From Yanghanlia sp047501535 (GTDB lineage Bacteria > Pseudomonadota > Gammaproteobacteria > Burkholderiales > Burkholderiaceae_B), in assembly GCF_047501535.1 (NCBI RefSeq), contig NZ_JAZDRJ010000004.1, forward strand, positions 62,001 to 126,000: a stretch of 64,000 bases of DNA, given 5' to 3'. A model generated the notes under the pieces. That model had not been told where the DNA came from, did no database searches, and saw only the letters and a program-made list of their open reading frames with translations. Position 1 is the first letter of the stretch. Each line of letters starts with the position of its first letter. Positions 45,544-54,578 of the stretch are shown here, one piece after another. The translations under genes were made by a program, and so were the position numbers.

Positions 45544-46395
45544 ATGCAAACCAACGATTCCGTTTCCGGCCACGATGCCGCTTCTGATGCCTGCGGCGCG
45601 GCGAATTCTGTGGTGCGTCGTTACCATGCAGGGCAGCCGATTGCTGGCCCCGAACCAGATTGGCTGGCGCAGGAAACGCCTCTGGCTTTGGAATACAACG
45701 GCATCAGTCACGCGACGGTGCTTGCCACGCCTTGCGATCTTGAAGACCTGGCACTGGGCTTTTCTCTGACAGAAGGGATACTTCGCAGCCCAAGCGACCT
45801 CCACGATATGGATATTGTGGAATCCAGCCAGGGGTATATTGCGCAGTTAACCATCGCCAGTGCCTGTTTCTCCCAGCTCAAACAGCGTCGCCGCACACTC
45901 GCGGGCCGCACCGGCTGCGGTTTGTGTGGCCTGGAAAGCCTGGACGATGTCGTGCGCCCGCTGCCGCCCGTTGCCGGCCCGGCACAGCCTATCGAGCCGT
46001 CCGCCATCTTGCGGGCAATGGACGCCTTGAAGCGGGTTCAGCCCTTGCATCAACAAACGGGCGCCACCCATGCTGCCGCCTGGGCAGATTTATCGGGTGA
46101 GATTTTGCATGTCCGGGAAGACGTGGGGCGCCATAATGCGCTGGACAAGCTCATTGGCGTGCTGATGCAGCGCCGCAGCCCGCACGATACATCGTGCGGC
46201 TTTGCCTTGATTACCAGCCGCGCCAGCTTTGAAATGGTGCAAAAAACGGCTTCTGTAGGTATTCCTGCCGTCGTAGCCGTCTCGGCACCTACTCACTATG
46301 CCGTCCAAACCGCCGAAGAGCTAGGCGTGATGCTGATCGGCTTTGCCCGCCAGCGGGATTTCACGGTCTATACCCACTCGCACTATCTGGCTTAA
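45544..46395 (+). CDS. fdhD: Formate dehydrogenase accessory sulfurtransferase FdhD
   Basis: Transfers sulfur from IscS to the molybdenum cofactor of formate dehydrogenase. It has 283 residues. The sulfur-carrying CxxC lies in GRTGCGLCGLESLDD (about residues 120-134). HVREDVGRHNALDKLIG and SRASFEMVQKTASVGIPAVVAVSAPT bind the cofactor. No formate dehydrogenase or other molybdenum gene is in this window, so its client must be elsewhere. Confidence 0.95.
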   Translation: MQTNDSVSGHDAASDACGAANSVVRRYHAGQPIAGPEPDWLAQETPLALEYNGISHATVLATPCDLEDLALGFSLTEGILRSPSDLHDMDIVESSQGYIAQLTIASACFSQLKQRRRTLAGRTGCGLCGLESLDDVVRPLPPVAGPAQPIEPSAILRAMDALKRVQPLHQQTGATHAAAWADLSGEILHVREDVGRHNALDKLIGVLMQRRSPHDTSCGFALITSRASFEMVQKTASVGIPAVVAVSAPTHYAVQTAEELGVMLIGFARQRDFTVYTHSHYLA

Positions 46396-46433
46396 AGCCC
46401 TCACGACGCCTCCCCCCATCCGACAGCTAGGCT

Positions 46434-47456
46434 TCAAACAAACTGCCCTTCGGTTTCTTGTAGGGAATCCGCCCATCGCTCACGGATCTTCAGCACTTCG
46501 GGCATATTGTCGAGAAACGCCGCAACGACTTGCGGATCGAAATGCTTGCCGCTTTCGCTACGAATCAAAGCCACCGCCTCCTCCACCGGCCAAGCGTGCT
46601 TATAGGGACGCTCGCTGGTAAGTGCATCGAATACATCCGCCACTGCCGCGATGCGGCCTTCCAAGGGAATATCCTCACCCGCCAGCCCATTGGGGTAACC
46701 ACTTCCATCCCATTTTTCGTGGTGAGTAAGGGCAATACTGGCGGCCAGACGCAGCAGACCTGAATGGTGTTCGCCTAGAATACGCGCACCGATTGTGGTG
46801 TGTTCACGCATCATCAGCCATTCGTCCGCCGTCAGTTTTCCCGGCTTGCGCAAGATGGCGTCAGGAATGCCGATCTTGCCGATATCGTGCATGGGCGCCG
46901 CATGCAGTAATTCGTCGGCCTGAGCTTCGCTGTACCCCATTGCCAAGGCCACAACACGCGAAAAATGACTCATTCGAATCACATGCATGCCGGTTTCATT
47001 ATCTTTGTATTCGGCAGCGCGCCCCAGGCTGTGCACAATTTGTAAGCGCGTTTCCAATACTTCTTCAGCCCGCACTAACGAAAGGTGCGTACGCACGCGT
47101 GCACGCACAATATGCGGATTGAAGGGCTTACTAATGTAATCAACGGCCCCCAGTTCCAAACCGGTATGCTCATTTGCGGTATCGGCCAAAGCGGTCACGA
47201 AAATGACCGGAATGCCGACTGTCGCAGGATCCTGCTTCAATGCCTTGCAAACTTCATAACCCGAAATGGCGGGCATCATGACATCCAGCAAGATGAGATC
47301 AGGGCGGTCTTCTTTCACCAACCTCAACGCCGCCTGCCCATCCTTGGCAAACAGCAGCCGGTAATCGGCCTGCAACGTGTGTCGCAGCACCTGCAAGTTA
47401 ATGGGCTCATCGTCAACCAGCAACAAAGTCGGGCGGTCTTTCAAAGAGGGTATCAA
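46434..47456 (-). CDS. Response regulator with HD-GYP domain (c-di-GMP phosphodiesterase)
   Basis: RpfG-like protein of 340 residues. The receiver domain (1-125) has LLLVDDEPIN and the phospho-acceptor Asp58 in LILLDVMMP. The HD-GYP domain follows, with the HD pair at 190-191 (MHDIGKIGIPDAIL) and HHEKWDGSGYPNGLAG (245-260) carrying the GYP motif, so hydrolysis of cyclic di-GMP is expected. It lies 12 bases after the hybrid kinase gene, its likely phosphate donor. Confidence 0.95.
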   Translation of the reverse strand: MIPSLKDRPTLLLVDDEPINLQVLRHTLQADYRLLFAKDGQAALRLVKEDRPDLILLDVMMPAISGYEVCKALKQDPATVGIPVIFVTALADTANEHTGLELGAVDYISKPFNPHIVRARVRTHLSLVRAEEVLETRLQIVHSLGRAAEYKDNETGMHVIRMSHFSRVVALAMGYSEAQADELLHAAPMHDIGKIGIPDAILRKPGKLTADEWLMMREHTTIGARILGEHHSGLLRLAASIALTHHEKWDGSGYPNGLAGEDIPLEGRIAAVADVFDALTSERPYKHAWPVEEAVALIRSESGKHFDPQVVAAFLDNMPEVLKIRERWADSLQETEGQFV

Positions 47457-47468
47457 GAGTTACTCCGT

Positions 47469-50423
47469 TCAGCGGGCTGGGGTGCTATATCTGGCAAGCA
47501 CCCGTTCCAGCACTTCAACCGCTTCGTTGAATTCAAATTCGTCCAATGCCGAGCGTAATTCCTGCGCACAGCGATGTTCACCGGACCTTTCCAGATTGCT
47601 GCAAACCCTGTCCAACAAATCATCGTCCAGTCCACTGCCACGCATAATTTCAATCAGATCACGCATGGCCTGCAGCGACTCATCTGACATCTTCGGCGCC
47701 CCATCGAGCGACTCGGCCTGTTCAGCCTCTGCCGCCGCGTTTTCTTCGCTCACGCGATGGCGCACAGCCATTAACTTGGCGTTCAGATGCTCCAACTGGC
47801 TTGTTTCAATTTCAGCACCCGCCCGCAAACTGTCTTCTAGTTGACCCGCCAGCCCCGCCAATTCAGGCAAGGCAAGATTAGCCGCTGCCCCGCGCAAGCC
47901 GTGCAAACTAAATAACAGCCGATTCCTCTCGGACTCCTGAGTGATGTCACGAGGCAGTGGGTATTGTTCTTCTGCGGTGTCCAGAAAACGGGCGATGGCA
48001 CTTAGCAATGTGTCCTTACTCCCCCACAAGCTCAGCCCGTAATTCCAATCAATCACCGCAGGCGTGTCAGGCACTGCAGCAGGCTTTAACGGCTGAATCA
48101 GAGATGCCTGGCTTGCCCCCAACACCCGCTCAATCTCGCGAAACAGCTGTACTGCGTCTAGCGGTTTAGTAGAAAAACCATCCATCCCCGCCAATTGGGC
48201 CGCTTCGCGATCTTCGTCCATGACGCTGGCTGTCAAGGCAATGATGGGCGTCGGCGCACGACCTTCTTTTCGTTCAAACTGTCGTATCAGGCGAGCCGCC
48301 TGCAAGCCATCGAGCCCAGGCATGTGGACGTCCATCAACACCACATCAAATCGAGACGCACCGAAAAGTGCGACGGCCTCGTTGCCATCCTGCGCAGTTT
48401 CCACGGCATGGCCGTCTTGCTCCAACACCAAGGTCAGCAGTTCCAAATTCTGAGGCACATCGTCCGCAATCAGAATCTTCAAGGGCGGCAACGCTCGACG
48501 CTGCACATTAGCAGCATTCTTTTCGGGCAGCCTGCCCGGTTTCAGCGGCAAGCGTAGATGAAAGGTGCTGCCATAACCCAGCACACTTTCCACATCAATT
48601 CCCCCACCCATTTGCTCGGCAAGCTGACGCGCGATTGTCGTACCCAAGCCAGTGCCTCCAAAGCGGCGGCTGATCGAAGCATCGGCCTGTGCAAAAGGCT
48701 GAAAAATCGCCTCAGACTGTTGAGGGGTCATCCCAATTCCGGTATCCTTGACCTGGATATGCACCACACCCTCTTGGTCGTAAGCAAACACCACGTCGAC
48801 ACTGCCAGACTCGGTGAACTTGACCGCATTGCCCACCAAGTTAGTCAGTATCTGCAGCACTCTTAACGAGTCGCCACGGAAGTAGTCCGGCATGTCATCC
48901 GGGTAATGAATGTTGAACGCCAGTTTTTTCTGCTGTGCAGCAAGCCGCAGAGAAGACTCGATCTGCATGGCCAAGGCTTTCATAGAGAAGTCGGTGTACT
49001 CCAGTGCCAATTGGCCTTTTTCCATCTTGGTTGTATCGAGAATATCGTTGATCAACCTCAGCAGCGATTTCGACGCCTGACGCACCGTATTCAAATGGCT
49101 GCGCTGCGTAGAGGTCAGATCAGTTTGCAACAGCAATTCGGTAAACCCAATTATGGAGTTCATGGGTGTGCGGATCTCATGGCTCATGTTGGCCAGAAAT
49201 GTGCTCTTTGCCTCTGCCGCCTGTTCGGCCCGCTTGGCTGTTTCGCGCAAAGAAACCTCTAGCGCATGACGGTCGCTAATATCGCTCACGAACCCAACGA
49301 ACCTCAGCTCCCCCGGCAGATCGACACGCCCGACCGCCAACCGCATTGGCATATGGCTGCCGTCTTTACGCAAGCCGACCACCTCGCGGCCAATACCGAT
49401 GATTTTTGGCTTGCCGGACACCTTGTAATTGTTCAAATAACCGTCGTGCGCCGACTGATAAGGCTCGGGCATAAGCATCTTGATGTTTTTGCCGATCACC
49501 TCGTCGGCCGTCCAGCCGAACAGCCGCTCCGCCGAGCGGTTGAAATCTTGTATCAACCCGCTGCTATCAATGGTGATGATGCCATCCACGGCCGTATCCA
49601 GCGTGGCACGCAAACGCGAACTCCCTTCTCGCATCCGGCGGTACAACTCTTGCGAACGCAATAGGCCGTTAACGGACACCACCATGGTTGTCACTGTTAC
49701 GGCAAAGAGCGAAAGAATCAGGGAAACATGAACGGGAGTGAGCGAGATTTCGCTCTGCTGAACGCTTGGCTCGCCAATAAAGCGCACGGCGAGCATGCCG
49801 GTATAGTGCATGGCAGCAATGGCCAGCCCCATCACACCACCGCTAATGAGTAAACGGCAAAGAGCCGACAATGATGTGTGCCTCAGGCGATACCGCACCC
49901 ATAACGCCAACGTCGCAAGAGCAATGGCCACCAGTATCGATAGCGCAAACGTGACGGGTTCGTAACGCATATCGAACGGGGTTTGCATGGCCGCCATGCC
50001 AATATAGTGCATGGCCCCCACCCCCAGACCCACGAGCGTTCCACTGCTTATCAAGTGCCTGGTCGTCACCTGCGGCAGGGCCAGCATGCGTAGCGCAAAC
50101 CATGCAGCTACACAGGCAGGCAATACCGAAAACAGTGTTAGAGAAACCGAATAATTCACGTCTGCCGGCAGCTCGTACGCCAGCATACCGATAAAATGGG
50201 TGGACCAGACCCCAAAGCCGAAAGCGATTGCGCCAGTGATGAGCGCGACACGCTTATACAGGCGACGCTCCGACCGATTTGCAATATTCGCGGTCTGCAG
50301 TGCCATTGTTGCCGAAAAAATCGACACAAGGACAGACAGCAGCATCAGGCCATGGTGGTGTGCACCATCGACCAACGACGCATTTCGCATTGAAGTGTCG
50401 ATAAAGAAGCCGGATAACGGCAT
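47469..50423 (-). CDS. Hybrid sensor histidine kinase with MHYT, PAS, REC and Hpt domains
   Basis: Membrane sensor of 984 residues. Residues 20-255 form a seven-helix MHYT domain with HFIGM (76-80), AMHYIGM (137-143) and AMHYTGM (204-210), thought to sense O2, CO or NO through copper. A PAS domain (about 265-390) follows. The HisKA phospho-acceptor is His415 in NMSHEIRTPMNSIIGF. The ATPase domain has VGNAVKFTESGSV and GTGLGTTIARQLAEQMGG. The receiver has VVLMDVHMPGLDGL (about 705), and the C-terminal Hpt domain has SLHGLRGAAANLAL. The first MHYT repeat has Phe for the usual Tyr. It forms a unit with the HD-GYP regulator. Confidence 0.95.
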   Translation of the reverse strand: MPLSGFFIDTSMRNASLVDGAHHHGLMLLSVLVSIFSATMALQTANIANRSERRLYKRVALITGAIAFGFGVWSTHFIGMLAYELPADVNYSVSLTLFSVLPACVAAWFALRMLALPQVTTRHLISSGTLVGLGVGAMHYIGMAAMQTPFDMRYEPVTFALSILVAIALATLALWVRYRLRHTSLSALCRLLISGGVMGLAIAAMHYTGMLAVRFIGEPSVQQSEISLTPVHVSLILSLFAVTVTTMVVSVNGLLRSQELYRRMREGSSRLRATLDTAVDGIITIDSSGLIQDFNRSAERLFGWTADEVIGKNIKMLMPEPYQSAHDGYLNNYKVSGKPKIIGIGREVVGLRKDGSHMPMRLAVGRVDLPGELRFVGFVSDISDRHALEVSLRETAKRAEQAAEAKSTFLANMSHEIRTPMNSIIGFTELLLQTDLTSTQRSHLNTVRQASKSLLRLINDILDTTKMEKGQLALEYTDFSMKALAMQIESSLRLAAQQKKLAFNIHYPDDMPDYFRGDSLRVLQILTNLVGNAVKFTESGSVDVVFAYDQEGVVHIQVKDTGIGMTPQQSEAIFQPFAQADASISRRFGGTGLGTTIARQLAEQMGGGIDVESVLGYGSTFHLRLPLKPGRLPEKNAANVQRRALPPLKILIADDVPQNLELLTLVLEQDGHAVETAQDGNEAVALFGASRFDVVLMDVHMPGLDGLQAARLIRQFERKEGRAPTPIIALTASVMDEDREAAQLAGMDGFSTKPLDAVQLFREIERVLGASQASLIQPLKPAAVPDTPAVIDWNYGLSLWGSKDTLLSAIARFLDTAEEQYPLPRDITQESERNRLLFSLHGLRGAAANLALPELAGLAGQLEDSLRAGAEIETSQLEHLNAKLMAVRHRVSEENAAAEAEQAESLDGAPKMSDESLQAMRDLIEIMRGSGLDDDLLDRVCSNLERSGEHRCAQELRSALDEFEFNEAVEVLERVLARYSTPAR

Positions 50424-50547
50424 GCAGGTTACGCCTCGTTGATTTTTCTCTGAACATAGCAGCCGATGCCACTACGCCCCTCAGCGCATTGTACTAATTT
50501 TGTTACATTGATATCGTTAACACTGCAGCAGCCGCTACAATCGTTTC

Positions 50548-50742
50548 ATGAAAATTTGGATGATTCTGATCAGCCTGCTGGCTGCCGCCATGGTATGGCG
50601 CTGGGGCCCCCACCGGCGGGTAAATGGGGGCTGGCAACGGCGCGGGAAACAAATTTTCCAAAGCCTGCTCGCAGGCATCGTGGTTTACTTCTGTTTTATG
50701 TCCGTCGCCGCCCTCTATTTGATGCTGACCCACCAGGCATGA
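50548..50742 (+). CDS. Small two-helix membrane protein, unknown function
   Basis: A 64-residue frame with two hydrophobic helices, MILISLLAAAMVWRW (about 5-19) and LLAGIVVYFCFMSVAALYLM (about 40-59), joined by a basic loop (HRRVNGGWQRRGKQ). The pattern is that of a real small membrane protein. No strong ribosome site is seen before the ATG. It lies between the divergent hybrid kinase and the convergent soxZ. I do not recognise the family. Confidence 0.5.
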   Translation: MKIWMILISLLAAAMVWRWGPHRRVNGGWQRRGKQIFQSLLAGIVVYFCFMSVAALYLMLTHQA

Positions 50743-50775
50743 TCATTTCTCGACTGATCATGCCGCGGCGGCGTA

Positions 50776-51099
50776 TCAGGAAACCGTCAGTTCCGTGCTT
50801 CCGGTGATAACGGCGCCTTCGTCGTCCACCCATTTCATTTGCAGCTCGCCCGACTTGCGGGCCAGGAAAGTGAACTCGATATACGGGTTCTGGGAAACAG
50901 CCGTTTCGGGCGCCCATTTGAACAGCAGCTCGCCATCGAGCCGCGCTTCAAACTCATTGACGATGTTGCGGGGAATAATCTGGCCGTCAGCGTCGGGCCG
51001 CAGGCCGGTTTCCATGCGATGCAGAATCAGGGCGCGCACACGCACCACCTCTCCGGCCTTGGGAGTGTCATTGCTGATCCAGATACGGGGCTTACTCAT
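50776..51099 (-). CDS. soxZ: Thiosulfate oxidation carrier protein SoxZ
   Basis: Periplasmic beta-sandwich partner of SoxY; 107 residues, with no signal peptide of its own (it is exported with SoxY). It starts MSKPRIWISND and has GEVVRVRALILHRMETGLR, IPRNIVNEFEARLDGEL and the end MKWVDDEGAV. It lies 12 bases after soxY. Confidence 0.93.
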   Translation of the reverse strand: MSKPRIWISNDTPKAGEVVRVRALILHRMETGLRPDADGQIIPRNIVNEFEARLDGELLFKWAPETAVSQNPYIEFTFLARKSGELQMKWVDDEGAVITGSTELTVS

Positions 51100-51111
51100 G
51101 TTTTACCTTGT

Positions 51112-51630
51112 CTACATTCCACAGCCGCCAGCCGTGACAGTGATGTGGCGATGAGCCATCAGTACACGCCCATCATTCATGCGCGCCAGCGTCCGGATGG
51201 TCTGGCTTTCAATCAGGCGCAGGCGGATTGCGACCTCGGCGGTGCCCGCCAGCGGTGTAAACGCGAACCGGCAAGCCAGGGGACGGGGGTTGCCTTCGGC
51301 AAGAATGATGAGTTCTTCGCAGTAGGAATCGGGCGTGATGGGCAAAGTCACCCTGGCCTTGACCGGCACCGCCGCGGGGTTGTCGCCCAATACCGGCATT
51401 TCGAGTTCCAGACCTTCTTCCAGCGGCTCGGCGCTTTGCAGGAAATCGCTGATAACCGCCTGGACTTCAGCGGCGCTGGCAGGTTTGAGCGGCACCGGCG
51501 AAGCAAGCTGGGCGCGCACCGCCGAAGGCAGCAGGCCCAGGCCCAGGCTCAATGCCGCTCCTTCCAGCAACTGGCGGCGCTGGGCCAGGGGTTGTTCAGT
51601 GCTTTCTTTCTGAGTTTTAGAGAAAATCAT
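51112..51630 (-). CDS. soxY: Thiosulfate oxidation carrier protein SoxY
   Basis: Carries sulfur intermediates covalently on a swinging C-terminal cysteine; 172 residues. The C-terminus GGCGM holds the GGCG motif, with one extra residue after it. A twin-arginine signal (QRRQLLEGAALSLGLGLLP) is visible at about 16-34. I chose the ATG at 51630, which overlaps the end of the flavoprotein gene by 14 bases; the frame is open further upstream only within that gene. Confidence 0.92.
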   Translation of the reverse strand: MIFSKTQKESTEQPLAQRRQLLEGAALSLGLGLLPSAVRAQLASPVPLKPASAAEVQAVISDFLQSAEPLEEGLELEMPVLGDNPAAVPVKARVTLPITPDSYCEELIILAEGNPRPLACRFAFTPLAGTAEVAIRLRLIESQTIRTLARMNDGRVLMAHRHITVTAGGCGM

Positions 51631-52945
51631 CGAAACGGCTCTTGATCCAGGCAAAATCTTCCGCCACGAGATCGGCGGAACGAACATCCATGTCAATCTG
51701 GGTCTGCAGGACCTTGCCGGTCGCATCCAGTTCGTACTCGAACACCACGGAAATCTCTTCCTGCGGGTCGCCATTGACCATCATGTAGCAAAGGTTGTCG
51801 GGCAGCACAGGCACCACCTCTTTGCCTGCCACGCGTTCGGCCAGGTTCTGGGCCATGATTTTTGCCACCGCATGCGCCACGTGCGCGCTCTTGGGGTAAT
51901 GGCCGAACTGGTCGGAAATAAAGCCCATGGCGTCGCCAATGACATAAACGTCTTCATCAGCGGTAGCAGTAAACAGCCGCGGGTGGATATCGGCCCAGCC
52001 GGTAGGCTTGCCGGAAGCATCCTTGCCGATGAGATCGGCATACCAGACCATGTCGGAAGCCTGGTGCGGCGGCATGAGGATGGCGTCGTCAAAGTCGAAA
52101 TCGCCCGCTGCCGTCTTGATGCGCTTGTTGTAGGGATCGACTTCGCTGATCACCGCAAAAGGCACGTGAGTGATGATGTCGGGGTAAAGCTCCTGAAAAG
52201 CCGCCCTGTACCCTTCGCCAATCGGCGCAATGTTGGGTTTGGGGTCAAGAATGACGATTTTCCCGGGAATATTATTCTTTTTGATATGCCAGGCCATCAG
52301 GCATGCCCGTTCGTAGGGCGATGGCGGGCAGCGGTGCGGCGGCGGCGGCAGGTTCATGACGATAGTGCCGCCCTTGAAGTTCTTCAGTTTGCTCTTGACG
52401 GCGAACATTTCCGCGTTCGGCTCGTAGGCGTTCGGGTAGTGCATGCGCGTGTATTCGGCAGCCGCGCGATCGTTGCCAAACCAGGCATCATAGGCATTGC
52501 GAATGCCGCCAGCCAGAATCAGATAATCGTAATCAATGCTGCCATGCGTGGTGCGCACCGTCTTGATGTGGCGCTCCACCGCATTCACGGTGGTGTTGAT
52601 CAGCGTATAGCCATATCTGTTGGCGGGGCTCAGCATATCGTGCTGAACGAAATCAGTATCTACGATGTCGATCAACCATTTATTGCTCATGGGCCCCGAC
52701 CAGAAAGTCGGGTTGCGCTCAAGCAGAACGACATCCGCATTGGGAATCAGCTTGCGCAAATAGCGGGCAGCCGTCATGCCGCCCCAGCCGCCACCGCAAA
52801 TGACGATGCGCGGGCCAGTACCGCTGCGTGGGAGTAATTGGGTTTTGCTGTGAATGGCCAGAGGAGCGGCCAGAGAGGTGGTGGGGAGAACCAGAGAGCC
52901 CATGGCCAAAGCAGGCGGGGCGAGCAGGAAGCTTCTGCGATCCAT
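51617..52945 (-). CDS. fccB: Flavocytochrome c sulfide dehydrogenase flavoprotein (FccB/SoxF)
   Basis: FAD protein of 442 residues that oxidises sulfide in the periplasm. The start MDRRSFLLAPPALAMGSLVL is a twin-arginine signal. The FAD loop is IVICGGGWGGMTAARYLRK (about 48-66). The two redox cysteines of the family are recognisable: one in HRCPPSPYERA, the other in DNLCYMMVNGDPQ. NPTFWSGPMSNKWL and YVIGDAMGF are typical. The usual cytochrome partner FccA is not present. It is the first gene of fccB-soxY-soxZ, which overlap or nearly touch and must be co-expressed. Confidence 0.92.
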   Translation of the reverse strand: MDRRSFLLAPPALAMGSLVLPTTSLAAPLAIHSKTQLLPRSGTGPRIVICGGGWGGMTAARYLRKLIPNADVVLLERNPTFWSGPMSNKWLIDIVDTDFVQHDMLSPANRYGYTLINTTVNAVERHIKTVRTTHGSIDYDYLILAGGIRNAYDAWFGNDRAAAEYTRMHYPNAYEPNAEMFAVKSKLKNFKGGTIVMNLPPPPHRCPPSPYERACLMAWHIKKNNIPGKIVILDPKPNIAPIGEGYRAAFQELYPDIITHVPFAVISEVDPYNKRIKTAAGDFDFDDAILMPPHQASDMVWYADLIGKDASGKPTGWADIHPRLFTATADEDVYVIGDAMGFISDQFGHYPKSAHVAHAVAKIMAQNLAERVAGKEVVPVLPDNLCYMMVNGDPQEEISVVFEYELDATGKVLQTQIDMDVRSADLVAEDFAWIKSRFDDFL

Positions 52946-53126
52946 GTTTTTTCCTCGTAGTCATGACATGACATACTGCTTTGCGGGCAGATCGGCCCAC
53001 GTGAGGCTTAAGAATAGCCCACTTTCTGATAAACAGGTGTGACAGCCCTCCCCTCTCGCGTGGAAAACCTCGCCTATACCCTGCTACACTTTCAGGATAT
53101 TTTCAGCTATTTTTTGATACGACACC

Positions 53127-53483
53127 TTGACTAGCACGCCTCAAGAATCCTGGGGATTCCTCCACCCCGAATGCCATGGCCGCAACGCCCTTGTATTCTT
53201 CAGCTGGGATCTGGCCAGAACCATAGAGCAGCACTTCAAGCTGCACGCCCAATCGTCGGTGGCGATCCAGCTTTACGAAGCCCAGAAAGCCGTTGACCGC
53301 CTGCTGAAGCAATATGTGCAGATTCAGGCCAACCCCAGCGCTTTCGAAGGCCAGACCATCGAATTGCATCTGGAACAAGACGGCTCCGACAACCCTGTGC
53401 TGTCGCTCAAAACCTCGCCGCAGCTGGAAGCCCTGATCCTCGACGCCCAGAAAGAAGCGCAGGCGTCAGGCAGGCTGAACTGA
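53127..53483 (+). CDS. Hypothetical protein
   Basis: A 118-residue frame with third-position GC typical of its neighbours, so probably a true gene. The only usable start is a TTG at 53127 (GTG/ATG are absent before the conserved-looking part). The protein is soluble, with ECHGRNALVFFSWDLARTIEQ early, a helix AQSSVAIQLYEAQKAVDRLLKQYV, and an ending rich in Gln, Ala and Leu. I do not recognise a family. It converges on the GntR gene. Confidence 0.6.
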   Translation: MTSTPQESWGFLHPECHGRNALVFFSWDLARTIEQHFKLHAQSSVAIQLYEAQKAVDRLLKQYVQIQANPSAFEGQTIELHLEQDGSDNPVLSLKTSPQLEALILDAQKEAQASGRLN

Positions 53484-53508
53484 CGCCGCAGCGGCGACCA
53501 TCGGCGAC

Positions 53509-54267
53509 CTATTCCTTTGTTGCTACCGCGCCTGAATCCAGTTCCGCGGGGAAATAAGCATCCTGGAAACGTTCCAGCAAGCCCATCATTTCCTGAACAG
53601 CGGCTTCGGCGTCGCCCTTCTCGAAATGCTCCATGAAACGGCGCCGCGATGGAAACACGTAGTAGCTGTTGTCTCCCGGCCCGATGCGTTCGATGAATTC
53701 CACCAGCACCGAAATCAGGCCATCAATAAAAACCAGCATGAAGGGGTTTCCGGCGATGCGCGCCAGAATGCGGTGAAATTCATGGTGCAGAGTGATTTTC
53801 TTCTTGAAATCATTGGCCTGGGCCGCGCTCAGGGCCTGTTCGATGTTTTCGTTCAGCAAGGCAATGTCGGGCGCCGTGGCATTGCGGCACGCTTCACGCA
53901 CTATGATCGGCTCAAGCCAAAGGCGGGCGTCGGTCAGTTGCTGTGGCGTTACTTTGCCCAGCCGATAAAGGTCGATCAGGCCTGTTACGATTGAGTTGCC
54001 ATTGTCCTGGGCGATGAAAATCCCGCCATGCGCGCCTTTTTTCAGCTCGACCAGACCCGCTTGTTCCAGCGACCGCACCGCTTCCCGCAAGGTATTGCGC
54101 GACACCCCCAGCTCTTCGGCCAACACCCTTTCAGGCGCCAGCTTGTTGCCCGGTTTCAAACGCCCAGCGGTAATTTCCTCGCGAACCTGAGCTGCGATAT
54201 CGTCTGCCGCTCGCGCCACACGCACTGGCCGGAACTGCGTGGAGACTGTTTCTTCTTTTGGATGCAT
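53509..54267 (-). CDS. GntR-family (FadR subfamily) transcriptional regulator
   Basis: Regulator of 252 residues. The winged helix (about 20-85) has REEITAGRLKPGNKLAPERV and LGVSRNTLREAVRSLEQAGL. The C-terminal FCD all-helical domain binds an acid effector (DARLWLEPIIVREACRNAT, HHEFHRILARIAGNPFM). The ATG at 54267 was chosen over one at 54336 because similarity starts just after it; neither has a clear ribosome site. It is divergent from a Bug and acyl-CoA ligase pair, which it probably controls through the operator at 54525. Confidence 0.9.
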   Translation of the reverse strand: MHPKEETVSTQFRPVRVARAADDIAAQVREEITAGRLKPGNKLAPERVLAEELGVSRNTLREAVRSLEQAGLVELKKGAHGGIFIAQDNGNSIVTGLIDLYRLGKVTPQQLTDARLWLEPIIVREACRNATAPDIALLNENIEQALSAAQANDFKKKITLHHEFHRILARIAGNPFMLVFIDGLISVLVEFIERIGPGDNSYYVFPSRRRFMEHFEKGDAEAAVQEMMGLLERFQDAYFPAELDSGAVATKE

Positions 54268-54524
54268 AACGTGAAGAATTCCCGCATTTAAAAATTGCCT
54301 GGCTTGGTCCCGCCCAGAAAGACGAGGCTTGCGCATAGGCCCATGGTCACAGCGGTTATGTCCGCTTCCTTATAACACCCGGTTCAATTCATGCTCCTAA
54401 CGCGCGTCTCATCATTGACGGCGAGCCACGCTGGGCAGACTTCAACACGCCTCCTTGCGAGATGGCGGGTGGGTCCGGAACTGGGGTTTTCCCGGCGTTA
54501 TTATATTTTTTTAAGATTATATAA

Positions 54525-54535
54525 TGGTTGAACCA
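54525..54535. promoter_or_regulatory. Putative GntR operator overlapping a -10 box
   Basis: TGGT-TGA-ACCA is the half-site pattern of FadR-subfamily GntR proteins. It begins on the last base of a perfect -10 TATAAT (54520-54525), so bound repressor would hinder the Bug promoter. ACCAATAAACCAAT follows as a partial repeat. The rest of the 311-base divergent spacer 54268-54578 contains no gene. Confidence 0.6.
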
Positions 54536-54578
54536 ATAAACCAATGTAGAAATACCCGCCCATACTAGAGGAGCAAAA

